Notes: generated by a model not told the origin, from the letters alone. Shown: positions 1-7,611, numbered from the stretch's first letter. The stretch: 20,477 nt of DNA from a virus (IMGVR_UViG_3300022198_002427:1-20477); one strand, 5' to 3'. A program made the numbers and translations.

Positions 1-2
1 CT

Positions 3-938
3 ATTGTAAACGGCAGTTGGGGCCTTAGACAATTTGTTTCTTATGGAGCTCCATATCAAGTAAATTTTAGAGGATCATCATATTCTTCTGGAGACATAGA
101 AGGATCTAATTCATTTTTACCTCCAGTTTATAATATTTCTACAACTGGTGGTTATTATCAATTTTCTTCAGTTCATGCAACATCTCAAGCAACAGTTGAT
201 GAAATATTTGATGATCCTGATTGTAAAGACATAACTTTTATCTTTACTGCAGGTAATACGGGAAATCCTAGTGGTAAACATGATATTTTTAATGGAGTTG
301 ATTACAATAATCAATTTACTAGTGGAACTTTTTATTATGGAGGTGATATTGCTGAACCTTTTGGTGCGGTAGGTGAATATTTTAATCGTGCTGGAACTCC
401 ATCTATAGCACATCAGGGTCAAAATGATGCCGCTATTAGAGTTGGTTCTCTTGATAATGTTGTAGTTACAAGTGGAATAACTTCAGAAAGAAAAAGTAAT
501 TTTTCAAATACTGGGCCAGCAATTGATATTTGGTCAGCAGGATCGAACGTATTAAGTTCATATGGAACTGGATATGCTGATCCAAGAAATGGAACGTATT
601 TGAACGGTTATATAAGTGGAACAAGTATGGCAGCACCTCAGGTTACTGGAGTTATTGCATTATATTTGGAATCAAATCCATCAGCTACTAGAGTTGATTC
701 TAGGAATTGGTTATTAAAACATGGATCAGTTTTATTAGAAAATGGTCCAGGAAATCCTATTCTAGATACTTATAAAAATGTCAATCCAATTGGAGCAGGA
801 ACTTCAGTTTCTTACTGGTCAGATACTTATGGATTGAAAGGAGCTACAGCAAGAATTTTATATAATCCATTTGCAAATAATACTAGACCTTCAATTAGTG
901 GAGTAAATATTTCTGGCATATCGTTTAAACAATCATAA
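3..938 (+). CDS. Subtilisin-like serine protease (S8 family), 5' end outside the window
   Basis: The reading frame is open from the left edge and gives 311 residues of a peptidase S8 domain. Visible family motifs in order are VNGSWG near the edge, the oxyanion-hole region FTAGNTGN (Asn codon 255-257), SNFSNTGPAIDIWSAG, and the catalytic serine motif GTSMAAPQVTG (Ser codon 624-626). The catalytic Asp and His normally lie before the VNGSWG block, so they should be upstream of this window and cannot be checked. About 75 residues separate VNGSWG from AGN, and they are rich in Gly, Ser and aromatic residues. After the protease core there is a tail of about 70 residues ending in SGVNISGISFKQS. The gene is followed directly by small virion-type genes and then gp15, so a tail- or virion-associated protease is likely. 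The role could be processing of tail proteins or digestion of host surface protein; the sequence does not decide. Family call is firm, role is inference. Confidence 0.88.
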   Translation: MVNGSWGLRQFVSYGAPYQVNFRGSSYSSGDIEGSNSFLPPVYNISTTGGYYQFSSVHATSQATVDEIFDDPDCKDITFIFTAGNTGNPSGKHDIFNGVDYNNQFTSGTFYYGGDIAEPFGAVGEYFNRAGTPSIAHQGQNDAAIRVGSLDNVVVTSGITSERKSNFSNTGPAIDIWSAGSNVLSSYGTGYADPRNGTYLNGYISGTSMAAPQVTGVIALYLESNPSATRVDSRNWLLKHGSVLLENGPGNPILDTYKNVNPIGAGTSVSYWSDTYGLKGATARILYNPFANNTRPSISGVNISGISFKQS

Positions 939-941
939 ATA
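935..941 (+). promoter_or_regulatory. Candidate phage late promoter (ATAAATA)
   Basis: ATAAATA, preceded by C, overlaps the stop codon of the protease gene and lies 15 bases before the next start codon. It matches 7 of 8 positions of the T4 late consensus TATAAATA, which is read by gp55. In AT-rich DNA one such match is weak on its own; its place directly before a gene is the main support. Confidence 0.4.
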
Positions 942-956
942 TCTAAAAAATCTCAA

Positions 957-1298
957 ATGGCAGATAAAAATTTTGGCGTAAAAGATATAAATTTGATAGG
1001 TGCTTCAGGAACTCCAACTATTGAAAGTCCTAATAATTTAAATCTAAATGCAACAACTGTCGCTATAAGTACTGATGTTAGTATTGGTGGAGAAGTTGTT
1101 TCGAATGTAATTGTTGGAACTGGATATTCTATAGGGATTGGAACTACATCAGCAACAACTTTACTAGATGTAAGAGGAGATGTAAGAGCCGGAATAGACA
1201 CATCGAATGGACTGGTTTTAACATCTCCAAATGGAACTACTTTCAGAATAATAGTTGATAATTCTGGAGTTCTTTCAACAACATCAATAACTATTTAA
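957..1298 (+). CDS. Small fibre-like virion protein (113 aa)
   Basis: This short protein starts MADKNFGVKDINLIGASGTP. It is rich in Gly, Ser, Thr, Val and Ile, with the pattern of a beta-structured, probably trimeric fibre segment. Residues about 60-80 (SIGIGTTSATTLLDVRGDV) resemble the GIGTT..P...LDV.GD stretch that often precedes chaperone or tip domains in phage tail-fibre proteins. The C terminus contains SPNGTTFRIIVDNSGVLS, a motif I associate with virion proteins of T4-like cyanophages, from memory. It lies 18 bases after the protease gene and 6 bases before the next gene, so it sits in a virion-protein block. There is no good Shine-Dalgarno sequence before this ATG. Exact role unknown; fibre or structural protein is the best guess. 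Confidence 0.65.
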   Translation: MADKNFGVKDINLIGASGTPTIESPNNLNLNATTVAISTDVSIGGEVVSNVIVGTGYSIGIGTTSATTLLDVRGDVRAGIDTSNGLVLTSPNGTTFRIIVDNSGVLSTTSITI

Positions 1299-1304
1299 TT
1301 AAAG

Positions 1305-1988
1305 ATGAGAACAGTTCCAGGATCGGGTGCAGTTGTAACCCCAAATTTTAATATTGATTATGGTGTAGAATCATTTACTATTGTAAATGGTGGAACTGGA
1401 TACGCAGCAACAGATCCTCCACAAATAAACATTTTAAATACACAACCACCAACTATTTCCGGATCATTTTTTCCAGTAATTGTTGGTGGTGGAATTACAA
1501 ATATTACAATTTTAGAACCAGGTAGAGGATATTTTCCTCTTGCAGTTGGTGTTACTGCTGTTGGAATTGCATCTCTTGGAAGTGACCAAAACGTTGTTGC
1601 TGTACACATAATAAATCCTGGTATTGGATATACAGAAAACCCTTCAGTAACAATTTCTGCAGCATCTACTACTGGTATTGGAACTTTCGTATTTAATGAA
1701 ATTGTTACTGGTCAAACATCAGGAACAATAGCAAGAGTTAAAGATTTTAGAACAGAAGCATCAAGTATTCCTGGAGTTCTTTCTTCTACAAACTTAAGAG
1801 TTGCAATAAATAGTGGTAAATTTATACCTGGAGAGATTATAGTAGGATCAATTTCTTCAGCAAGATACGCTGTAGAAGAATATGATGATAGTAGTCACGC
1901 AGATACCTACGATAGAAATGAAGAAATAGAATTGGAGGCTGATTCTATACTTGATTTTACAGAATCCAATCCTTTTGGAGATTACTAA
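1305..1988 (+). CDS. Repeat-built virion structural protein with acidic C-terminal tail (227 aa); possible neck-protein relative
   Basis: No enzyme motifs are visible. The first half has three copies of a G-x-G-Y unit followed by a beta-strand-like stretch: GGTGYAATDPPQINI (Tyr33), EPGRGYFPLAVGV (Tyr76) and NPGIGYTENPSVTIS (Tyr109). The next part has two copies of a different unit, NEIVTGQTSGTIARV (about 131-145) and GEIIVGSISSARYAV (about 176-190). Such repeats are common in marine T4-like phage tail and structural proteins. The last 35 residues are acidic and end in ADSILDFTESNPFGDY. T4 neck protein gp14, encoded just before gp15 in T4, has an acidic C terminus ending in a similar ESSPF...D pattern (from memory), so this protein may carry a gp14-type tail. 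Its stop overlaps the gp15 start by one base (TAATG), and the Shine-Dalgarno GGAG for gp15 lies within its last codons, suggesting translational coupling. Structural role likely; identity with gp14 is not established. Confidence 0.6.
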   Translation: MRTVPGSGAVVTPNFNIDYGVESFTIVNGGTGYAATDPPQINILNTQPPTISGSFFPVIVGGGITNITILEPGRGYFPLAVGVTAVGIASLGSDQNVVAVHIINPGIGYTENPSVTISAASTTGIGTFVFNEIVTGQTSGTIARVKDFRTEASSIPGVLSSTNLRVAINSGKFIPGEIIVGSISSARYAVEEYDDSSHADTYDRNEEIELEADSILDFTESNPFGDY

Positions 1989-2785
1989 TGTTAGGAACTT
2001 ATTTTTATCACGAAATTATTCGTAAAACAATTATTGGATTTGGAACTCTATTCAATAATATTTTTATTCGTCATGAGAATAAGGACGGATCGACTTTATC
2101 TGAAACTAAAGTTCCATTGGGTTATGGACCAATGCAAAAATATCTTGCAAAAATTGAAGAGCAGTCCCAATTGGATAGGGCAATTGCTTTAGTTTTACCA
2201 AGAATGTCATTTGAAATGACATCTATTGCTTATGATCCAACAAGAAAATCTGGTATTACACAAACTTTTAAAGCCTCTGATGGTAACAATTTAAAAAAAG
2301 TTTATATGCCGGTTCCTTACAATATTGGATTTGAATTGAGCATTCTTACAAAACTGAATGATGATGCTTTACAAATAGTTGAACAAATACTACCATTTTT
2401 CCAACCATCATTCAATTTAACAGTTGATTTAATCAGTTCAATAGGTGAAAAAAGAGATGTTCCGATTGTTTTAGATAGTGTAACATTTCAAGATAATTAT
2501 GAAGGAAATTTTTCGACTCGTCGCGCTCTAATTTATACTTTAAGATTTACTGCAAAGACATACTTGTTCGGACCAGTTGCAGAAAGCACTGATGGATTGA
2601 TTCGTAAAGTTCAAGTCGATTATCATTTAGACACCAATACTTCAACTGCAAAACGAGAGATGAGGTATACTGCAGTTCCAGATCCAATTGATGCTGGTGT
2701 TGATGATGATTTTGGATTTACAGAAACTTTAGAATTTTTTAATGACTCTAAAGTTTATAGTCCAACATTACAAAGAGACGTATAA
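1988..2785 (+). CDS. gp15: gp15 tail sheath stabiliser / tail terminator
   Basis: At 265 residues it is close to T4 gp15 (272). It caps the finished tail as a hexamer on sheath and tube, and provides the surface that joins tail to neck. Recognised by the N terminus MLGTYFYHEIIRKTIIGFGTL, equivalent to the FGYFYNSSFRRY start of T4 gp15, by FELSILTKLNDDALQIVEQI followed by LPFFQPSFN (T4 has YELSIFTRYEDDMFQIVEQI and LPYFQPHFN), and by the conserved EGLIRKVQVDYH-like segment (here DGLIRKVQVDYH). The start has a Shine-Dalgarno GGAG at 1977-1980, seven bases upstream. Only five bases separate it from gp16, matching the T4 gene order 15-16. Confidence 0.95.
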   Translation: MLGTYFYHEIIRKTIIGFGTLFNNIFIRHENKDGSTLSETKVPLGYGPMQKYLAKIEEQSQLDRAIALVLPRMSFEMTSIAYDPTRKSGITQTFKASDGNNLKKVYMPVPYNIGFELSILTKLNDDALQIVEQILPFFQPSFNLTVDLISSIGEKRDVPIVLDSVTFQDNYEGNFSTRRALIYTLRFTAKTYLFGPVAESTDGLIRKVQVDYHLDTNTSTAKREMRYTAVPDPIDAGVDDDFGFTETLEFFNDSKVYSPTLQRDV

Positions 2786-2790
2786 AAGTT

Positions 2791-3204
2791 ATGAGTAATT
2801 ATGATCCTTTAAATGAAGCTTTGAATATTGATGGAGATATTGTAGAGGTAGAAAAAAATCATTTAGATATTTCTCCGGCAAGATCTGACGATATTCAGAA
2901 AGATTATGAGTATACGAGAGCAAATTTATATTCATTAATTGAAAAAGGTCAAGAAGCAATTAATGGAATTATGGAATTAGCAGGTGAGGGAGGAAGTCCT
3001 CGTGCGTATGAAGTTGCCGGTCAATTGATTAAAAGTGTTGCTGATACAACAGACAAACTTGTTGATCTTCAAAAAAAACTTAAAGACGTTGAAGAAAATA
3101 CAGTAAAAACCACAAACAATGTTACAAACAATGCAGTTTTTGTTGGTTCAACTTCAGATCTATCAAAACTACTTAAGCAAGGTTTTCTAAATAATAAGGA
3201 GTAA
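2791..3204 (+). CDS. gp16: gp16 small terminase subunit
   Basis: At 137 residues this is somewhat shorter than T4 gp16 (164). The small terminase forms a ring that recognises concatemeric phage DNA and regulates the ATPase and nuclease of gp17. The centre is predicted helical: YEYTRANLYSLIEKGQEAIN, GIMELAGEGGSPRAYEVAGQ, and KSVADTTDKLVDLQKKLKDV, giving the helical hairpin expected for the oligomerisation core. The C terminus ends with NNAVFVGSTSDLSKLLKQ, a pattern I recall from marine T4-like gp16. Position directly after gp15 supports the call. Unlike T4, the large terminase does not follow at once: three genes lie between. Confidence 0.88.
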   Translation: MSNYDPLNEALNIDGDIVEVEKNHLDISPARSDDIQKDYEYTRANLYSLIEKGQEAINGIMELAGEGGSPRAYEVAGQLIKSVADTTDKLVDLQKKLKDVEENTVKTTNNVTNNAVFVGSTSDLSKLLKQGFLNNKE

Positions 3205-3213
3205 TAATTTCCG

Positions 3214-4350
3214 ATGGGTTGGTCAGAAAAATATAAAAAGTCAATTGATTGTGATAATCCAAAAGGATTTTCTCAGAGAGCTCATTGCCAAGGAAAAAAG
3301 AAAAAAATGAATGAAGATCTTAGAAAGTGGTTTGGAAAAGGTGAAGAGGGTGGAGTAGGTGGTGGTGGATGGGATCGTTATAATGCAAAAGGAGAGCGTA
3401 TTGGAAAATGTGCTCGGGAACCAGGAGAACCAAAACCAAAATGCTTATCTAAAGAAAAAGCTGCAAAAATGTCTAAAGATGAAAGAGCAGCAGCTGTAAG
3501 AAGAAAAAGAGAGAAAGATCCAGTAGCAGATAGACCAGGAAAAGGAGGATCTCCAAAAATGGTATCAAATAAAATTGGTGAAGAATTTCTTTACGAAAAA
3601 AACGTTCCAACTAACCCATCTTTATGGTCAAGAGCAAAATCATTAGCAAGATCGAAATTTGATGTTTATCCATCAGCATATGCTAACGGTTGGGCAGCAA
3701 AATGGTACAAAAAAAGAGGTGGTGGTTGGAAATCCTCAAATAGCAATAATGAACAATTTTCAAATTGGAGAAAAGATTTAGAAGTAGAAAAAATTTCCGA
3801 AGAAAAAAGTCAAGATCATGAGTATTCAATGGCTCGTTCAGAATTATCCACAATTGTTTCTGCAGCAAAAAGACTACGTAAAAAGATGAAAGGAGAAGGT
3901 CAACTAAAAGCATGGGTTCAATCAAAAATTACAAAGGCATCTGACTATCTAGATACGGCTGCTGATTATGTTGATAGTGGAGAAATGAAAGAGCATGTTG
4001 AAAATATTCATGTTAATCCAATGTTTAAGATTGCAAATAAATTTTCTGATTGGAGATCAGAACTTGAACTTGATGAAGCAATTGATAAATCCAAAATGAA
4101 GTGTAATTCACCAAAGGCACAAGCAGTTGGAGACTCACTTACTGGAAAGTCTCATGTTGTAAAAGCATGTGAAGGTGGAAAAGAAAAGATTATTCGTTTT
4201 GGGCAAAGAGGTGTAAAAGGGTCTCCAAAAAAAGAAGGAGAATCTAAGGAATATGCTTCCAGGAGACATAGATTCCAATCTAGACATGCAAAGAATATTG
4301 CTAAAGGCAGAATGTCTGCAGCATACTGGGCAAACAAAGTTAAGTGGTGA
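3214..4350 (+). CDS. Large basic modular protein between the terminase genes; function unknown
   Basis: This 378-residue, Lys/Arg-rich protein seems to be assembled from several short modules. Residues 1-30 hold a Cys/His motif (DCDNPKGFSQRAHCQG). Residues 35-110 hold DLRKWFGKGEEGGVGGGGWD followed by GKCAREPGEPKPKCLSKEKA and a basic ARRK-like stretch. Residues 131-172 hold LWSRAKSLARSKFDVYPSAY continuing into ANGWAAKWYKKRGG, which resembles a small domain found in phages and large DNA viruses (I recall DUF5872, unverified). Residues 200-260 are helical (WVQSKITKASDYLDTAADYV). Residues 295-378 are very basic, ending RMSAAYWANKVKW. A motif is duplicated: FSNWRKDLEV (182-191) and FSDWRSELEL (277-286). 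EFLYE (124-128) is identical to the predicted gp21 cleavage site of gp23. A Shine-Dalgarno AAGGAG lies at 3196-3201. DNA-binding or internal head protein is possible, but unproven. Confidence 0.7.
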   Translation: MGWSEKYKKSIDCDNPKGFSQRAHCQGKKKKMNEDLRKWFGKGEEGGVGGGGWDRYNAKGERIGKCAREPGEPKPKCLSKEKAAKMSKDERAAAVRRKREKDPVADRPGKGGSPKMVSNKIGEEFLYEKNVPTNPSLWSRAKSLARSKFDVYPSAYANGWAAKWYKKRGGGWKSSNSNNEQFSNWRKDLEVEKISEEKSQDHEYSMARSELSTIVSAAKRLRKKMKGEGQLKAWVQSKITKASDYLDTAADYVDSGEMKEHVENIHVNPMFKIANKFSDWRSELELDEAIDKSKMKCNSPKAQAVGDSLTGKSHVVKACEGGKEKIIRFGQRGVKGSPKKEGESKEYASRRHRFQSRHAKNIAKGRMSAAYWANKVKW

Positions 4351-4356
4351 AATAGG

Positions 4357-4662
4357 ATGAAAAGTTTTCAACAATTTCTCTCAGAAAGCATCACCATTAA
4401 TGGTGATTTCAATGGAACTCTCAATGTAGGAGGTTCTCAACCAGAACAGGCACAAGAGTCATTCTTTGCCGATGTTGTTTGGGAGGGTAAATTATATCGT
4501 CTTGAAGTAGAAGGAAAAATGTTAACTAGAAATGAATTGGCAGAGCAGATTCAAGGAGAATATCCTGGAGCAATTGTTCATCAAATTTATCCAGGAAATT
4601 CTCCTTCAAAAATCAAAAATGCACAAAGATATCAACCAGAAAGATTAAGTTGGAGTGACTGA
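4357..4662 (+). CDS. Small protein with T4-type capsid-targeting leader; candidate internal head protein (101 aa)
   Basis: The N terminus MKSFQQFLSE-SITING closely resembles the capsid-targeting sequence of T4 internal proteins IPII and IPIII (MKTYQEFIAE-A, from memory), which sends them into the prohead core and is cut off by gp21 after the Glu. Here the L-S-E|S junction at residues 8-11 fits the gp21 rule (L/I)-x-E. The mature part would be about 91 residues. Its second half, FFADVVWEGKLYRLEVEGKM, LTRNELAEQIQGEYPGAIVH and QIYP, looks like a small alpha/beta domain. Function of that domain is unknown. The stop overlaps the next start (TGATG), so translation of the two is probably coupled. 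Internal head protein, possibly ejected with the DNA, is inference from the leader. Confidence 0.65.
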   Translation: MKSFQQFLSESITINGDFNGTLNVGGSQPEQAQESFFADVVWEGKLYRLEVEGKMLTRNELAEQIQGEYPGAIVHQIYPGNSPSKIKNAQRYQPERLSWSD

Positions 4663-5939
4663 TGGCACAGTGGAATAAAAATACCCAAGACTTTCTCAAC
4701 CAAGAAAGGAGTCTCTTTGAGGTATATAATATTGCAGATCATTGGGGGAACCAAACAGATTGGAGACCTCAGTTTTCTAATAATAACAGATTAAAGGTTG
4801 CTCCATATCAGACAGTATTTTTCAACACCTTCCAATATGGAAAGGAATCTGATGTCTGGGATGAGAGTGTAGTCGGAGTCGGTGCAACTGCTACTTATAA
4901 TGCAAATTCCAGTAATGTAGTAATGCAGGTTGGTTCTGCATCTGGAAGTAAAGTAATTCGACAAACCAAGAATGTAATGAGATACATTCCTGGCAGATCT
5001 GCTACTCTTGCGTTTGCAATTCGTCTTGATACTCCACAGGTCGGTATTCGTAGAAGATTTGGATTGTTTGATGAAAATAATGGTGCTTACTTTGAGGATG
5101 ATGGTGGCACTTATTCTTATGTAATTCGTAGTAATACAACAGGTATTGTTACAGAAACCAGAGTCACTAGAGACAATTGGAATGGTGAAAAGTTTGATGG
5201 TAATGGATATACTGGTGTAACTGCTGATGCAACAAAACAGCAGATGATTTCCATCAACTATGAATGGTATGGTGCTGGTCTTGTAGAGTTTGCCTGGTTA
5301 ATGAAAAATGAGACAATTGCATCTCACACATTTGAGAACTCAAATACTTTGGATAATGTTTGGTGTTCTACTCCATTCTTACCCATTCGTGTTGAAATTG
5401 AAAATGTAACTGGTGTTGCAGGAACTCATTACCTGTATCAGGGTTCCAATTCTCTGATTCAGGAAGGTGAACCAGAGAAACTTGGTATTCTTGAAAGTGT
5501 TGCTAATCCGATTACTGGCACTACACTGGCAGATGCAAATACATTTTATCCAGTCGTAAGTCTCAGATTAAAATCTGGTTCATTGGCTGCTGTTGCTTTG
5601 TTAAGATCTCTACAAACAGCAACGAATGATAATACTAATGTCTATTGGAGATTGATTGAGAACCCAACATTAACTGGTGCAAGTTGGACAGATCATCCAG
5701 ATCCAAACTCCTTTATCCAATACGACACAAGTGCTACTGCTATAACTGGTGGAAATATTATCCTGAGTGGATTTACGATTTCTGGTGGTTCTTCTCTTGT
5801 AGAGGTTGATGATAAGGCAGGACTACAGATTGGTAGAAGTGGTATTGGAACGATTAGTGATATATACACTTTAGCATGTGCTTCACCCAATACTAACAAA
5901 GCAGCACTCGCAGTATTAAACTGGATTGAACAAAGGTAA
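4662..5939 (+). CDS. Putative virion structural protein (425 aa)
   Basis: I recognise no enzyme motif. The protein is rich in Gly, Thr, Asn, Val and aromatic residues and has a predicted all-beta pattern, for example PGRSATLAFAIRLDTPQVGI followed by RRRFGLFDENNGAYFEDDGG. An internal AITGGNIILSGFTISGGSSL stretch near the C terminus suggests further beta structure. There is no obvious signal peptide or membrane segment. It is translationally coupled to the capsid-targeted small protein before it and followed six bases later by gp17. Proteins of this type are, to my memory, common in marine T4-like phages and annotated as structural. Capsid decoration or tail adhesin are both possible. Its codon use has noticeably more C- and G-ending codons than genes such as gp18, which may mean high expression or separate origin. 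Confidence 0.65.
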   Translation: MAQWNKNTQDFLNQERSLFEVYNIADHWGNQTDWRPQFSNNNRLKVAPYQTVFFNTFQYGKESDVWDESVVGVGATATYNANSSNVVMQVGSASGSKVIRQTKNVMRYIPGRSATLAFAIRLDTPQVGIRRRFGLFDENNGAYFEDDGGTYSYVIRSNTTGIVTETRVTRDNWNGEKFDGNGYTGVTADATKQQMISINYEWYGAGLVEFAWLMKNETIASHTFENSNTLDNVWCSTPFLPIRVEIENVTGVAGTHYLYQGSNSLIQEGEPEKLGILESVANPITGTTLADANTFYPVVSLRLKSGSLAAVALLRSLQTATNDNTNVYWRLIENPTLTGASWTDHPDPNSFIQYDTSATAITGGNIILSGFTISGGSSLVEVDDKAGLQIGRSGIGTISDIYTLACASPNTNKAALAVLNWIEQR

Positions 5940-5945
5940 TTTTTT

Positions 5946-7592
5946 ATGAGTGAAGTATATCTTGGTAATCCTAATCTAAAAAAAGCAAATACACAAATTG
6001 AGTTTACAGAGGAACAAATTATTGAGTTCCTCAAATGTAAAGAAGATCCCGTATATTTTGCAAGGAAATATATAAAAATTGTTTCTCTTGATGAAGGTCT
6101 TGTGCCTTTCGATATGTATCCGTTTCAAGAGAAGTTAATTCAAAACTTCCACGATAACAGATTCAATATTTGTAAGATGCCACGTCAGACGGGCAAATCT
6201 ACTACGTGCGTATCTTATCTGCTTCATTATGCAGTATTTAATGATAATGTAAACATTGCTATCCTAGCAAACAAAGCATCAACTGCTAGAGACCTTCTTG
6301 GAAGATTACAAACTGCATATGAAAACTTGCCTAGGTGGATGCAACAAGGTATTGTATCATGGAACAAAGGTAGTCTGGAATTAGAAAATGGGTCCAAAAT
6401 TTCGTCTAACTCTACTTCTTCATCTGCTGTCCGAGGCGGATCCTATAATGTCATCTTTCTTGATGAGTTCGCATTCATCCCGAATCACATTGCTGATGAC
6501 TTCTTTGCCTCTGTTTATCCTACTATTTCTTCTGGATCGAGCACGAAGGTAATTATCGTTTCTACCCCTCGTGGTATGAATCACTTCTACCGCATGTGGC
6601 ACGATGCGGAAAGAGGTAAAAATGAATATATACCAACAGAAGTTCATTGGTCAGAAGTTCCGGGTAGAGATACAAAATGGAAAGAGCAAACAATTGCAAA
6701 TACTTCTGAACAGCAATTTAAAGTTGAGTTTGAATGCGAATTTTTAGGTTCTGTCAATACTCTTATTAATCCAGCAAAACTTAAAAATCTTGTTTATGAA
6801 AATCCCATAAAAAGAAATGCAGGACTTGACATTTATGAAAATACAAAACCAGAAAATAATTATCTCATTACTGTTGACGTTGCTCGCGGTTTGGGGAACG
6901 ACTATTCTGCTTTTATCGTGTTTGATATCACACAATTCCCGTACAAGGTCGTTGCAAAGTACAGAAATAATGAAATCAAACCAATGCTCTTTCCAAACAT
7001 TATTGAAGAAGTTGGAAAAGCGTATAATGATGCCTGGTTACTAATAGAAGTTAATGACATTGGTGATCAGGTTGCAAGTATTTTACATTATGATTTGGAA
7101 TATGATAATCTTCTCATGGCATCAATGAGAGGTCGGGCAGGACAGATTGTGGGAACAGGATTTAGTGGAAAAAAATCTCAACTTGGTGTTCGAATGACAT
7201 CTGCAGTTAAGAAGTTGGGTTGCTCTAATCTTAAAACATTTTTAGAAGATGATAAATTATTGACAGTTGACTATGAAATTATTAATGAATTAACTACATT
7301 TTCTCAAAAACATAATACATTTGAAGCGGAAGAGGGTTGTAATGACGATTTGGCGATGTGTTTAGTTATATTCTCTTGGTTAGTTGCTCAAGATTATTTT
7401 AAAGAAATGACAGATAATGATATTCGTAAAAGAATATATGAAGAGCAAAGAAATCAAATAGAACAGGATATGGCGCCATTTGGATTTATATCTGATGGAT
7501 TCGATAATGTGGAAGAATTTGTAGATAATCAGGGTGATCGGTGGTATACAGATGAATATGGAGATAGATCTTTTATGTGGGAATATATGTAA
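5946..7592 (+). CDS. gp17: gp17 large terminase subunit (packaging ATPase/nuclease)
   Basis: At 548 residues it is shorter than T4 gp17 (610) but has all parts. It pumps DNA into the prohead through the portal and cuts the concatemer. ATPase domain: Walker A PRQTGKST at 79-86, Walker B VIFLDEF with Asp173/Glu174, and coupling motif VSTPRG (206-210) followed by MNHFY. RNase H-like nuclease domain: ITVDVARGLGNDYSAF with Asp311, LLIEVND with Glu368, and GCNDDLAM with Asp467/468, which correspond to the T4 acidic triad. The C-terminal part DNVEEFVDNQGDRWYTDEYG is acidic. The gene starts six bases after the preceding stop and is followed by a promoter-like gap before gp18. Confidence 0.97.
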   Translation: MSEVYLGNPNLKKANTQIEFTEEQIIEFLKCKEDPVYFARKYIKIVSLDEGLVPFDMYPFQEKLIQNFHDNRFNICKMPRQTGKSTTCVSYLLHYAVFNDNVNIAILANKASTARDLLGRLQTAYENLPRWMQQGIVSWNKGSLELENGSKISSNSTSSSAVRGGSYNVIFLDEFAFIPNHIADDFFASVYPTISSGSSTKVIIVSTPRGMNHFYRMWHDAERGKNEYIPTEVHWSEVPGRDTKWKEQTIANTSEQQFKVEFECEFLGSVNTLINPAKLKNLVYENPIKRNAGLDIYENTKPENNYLITVDVARGLGNDYSAFIVFDITQFPYKVVAKYRNNEIKPMLFPNIIEEVGKAYNDAWLLIEVNDIGDQVASILHYDLEYDNLLMASMRGRAGQIVGTGFSGKKSQLGVRMTSAVKKLGCSNLKTFLEDDKLLTVDYEIINELTTFSQKHNTFEAEEGCNDDLAMCLVIFSWLVAQDYFKEMTDNDIRKRIYEEQRNQIEQDMAPFGFISDGFDNVEEFVDNQGDRWYTDEYGDRSFMWEYM

Positions 7593-7604
7593 ATAGAGGA
7601 AATA

Positions 7605-7611
7605 ATAAATA
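7605..7611 (+). promoter_or_regulatory. Candidate late promoter for gp18 (ATAAATA)
   Basis: AATAAATA (7604-7611) lies in the 54-base gap between gp17 and gp18, 35 bases before the gp18 start. It matches 7 of 8 positions of the T4 late box. gp18 is needed in large amounts, so a promoter here makes sense. Confidence 0.6.

Noticed and set aside
600-938. Separate small gene starting with TTG at 600
   Set aside because: The frame continues upstream to the window edge and the subtilase motifs span the supposed start, so it is only the end of the protease gene.
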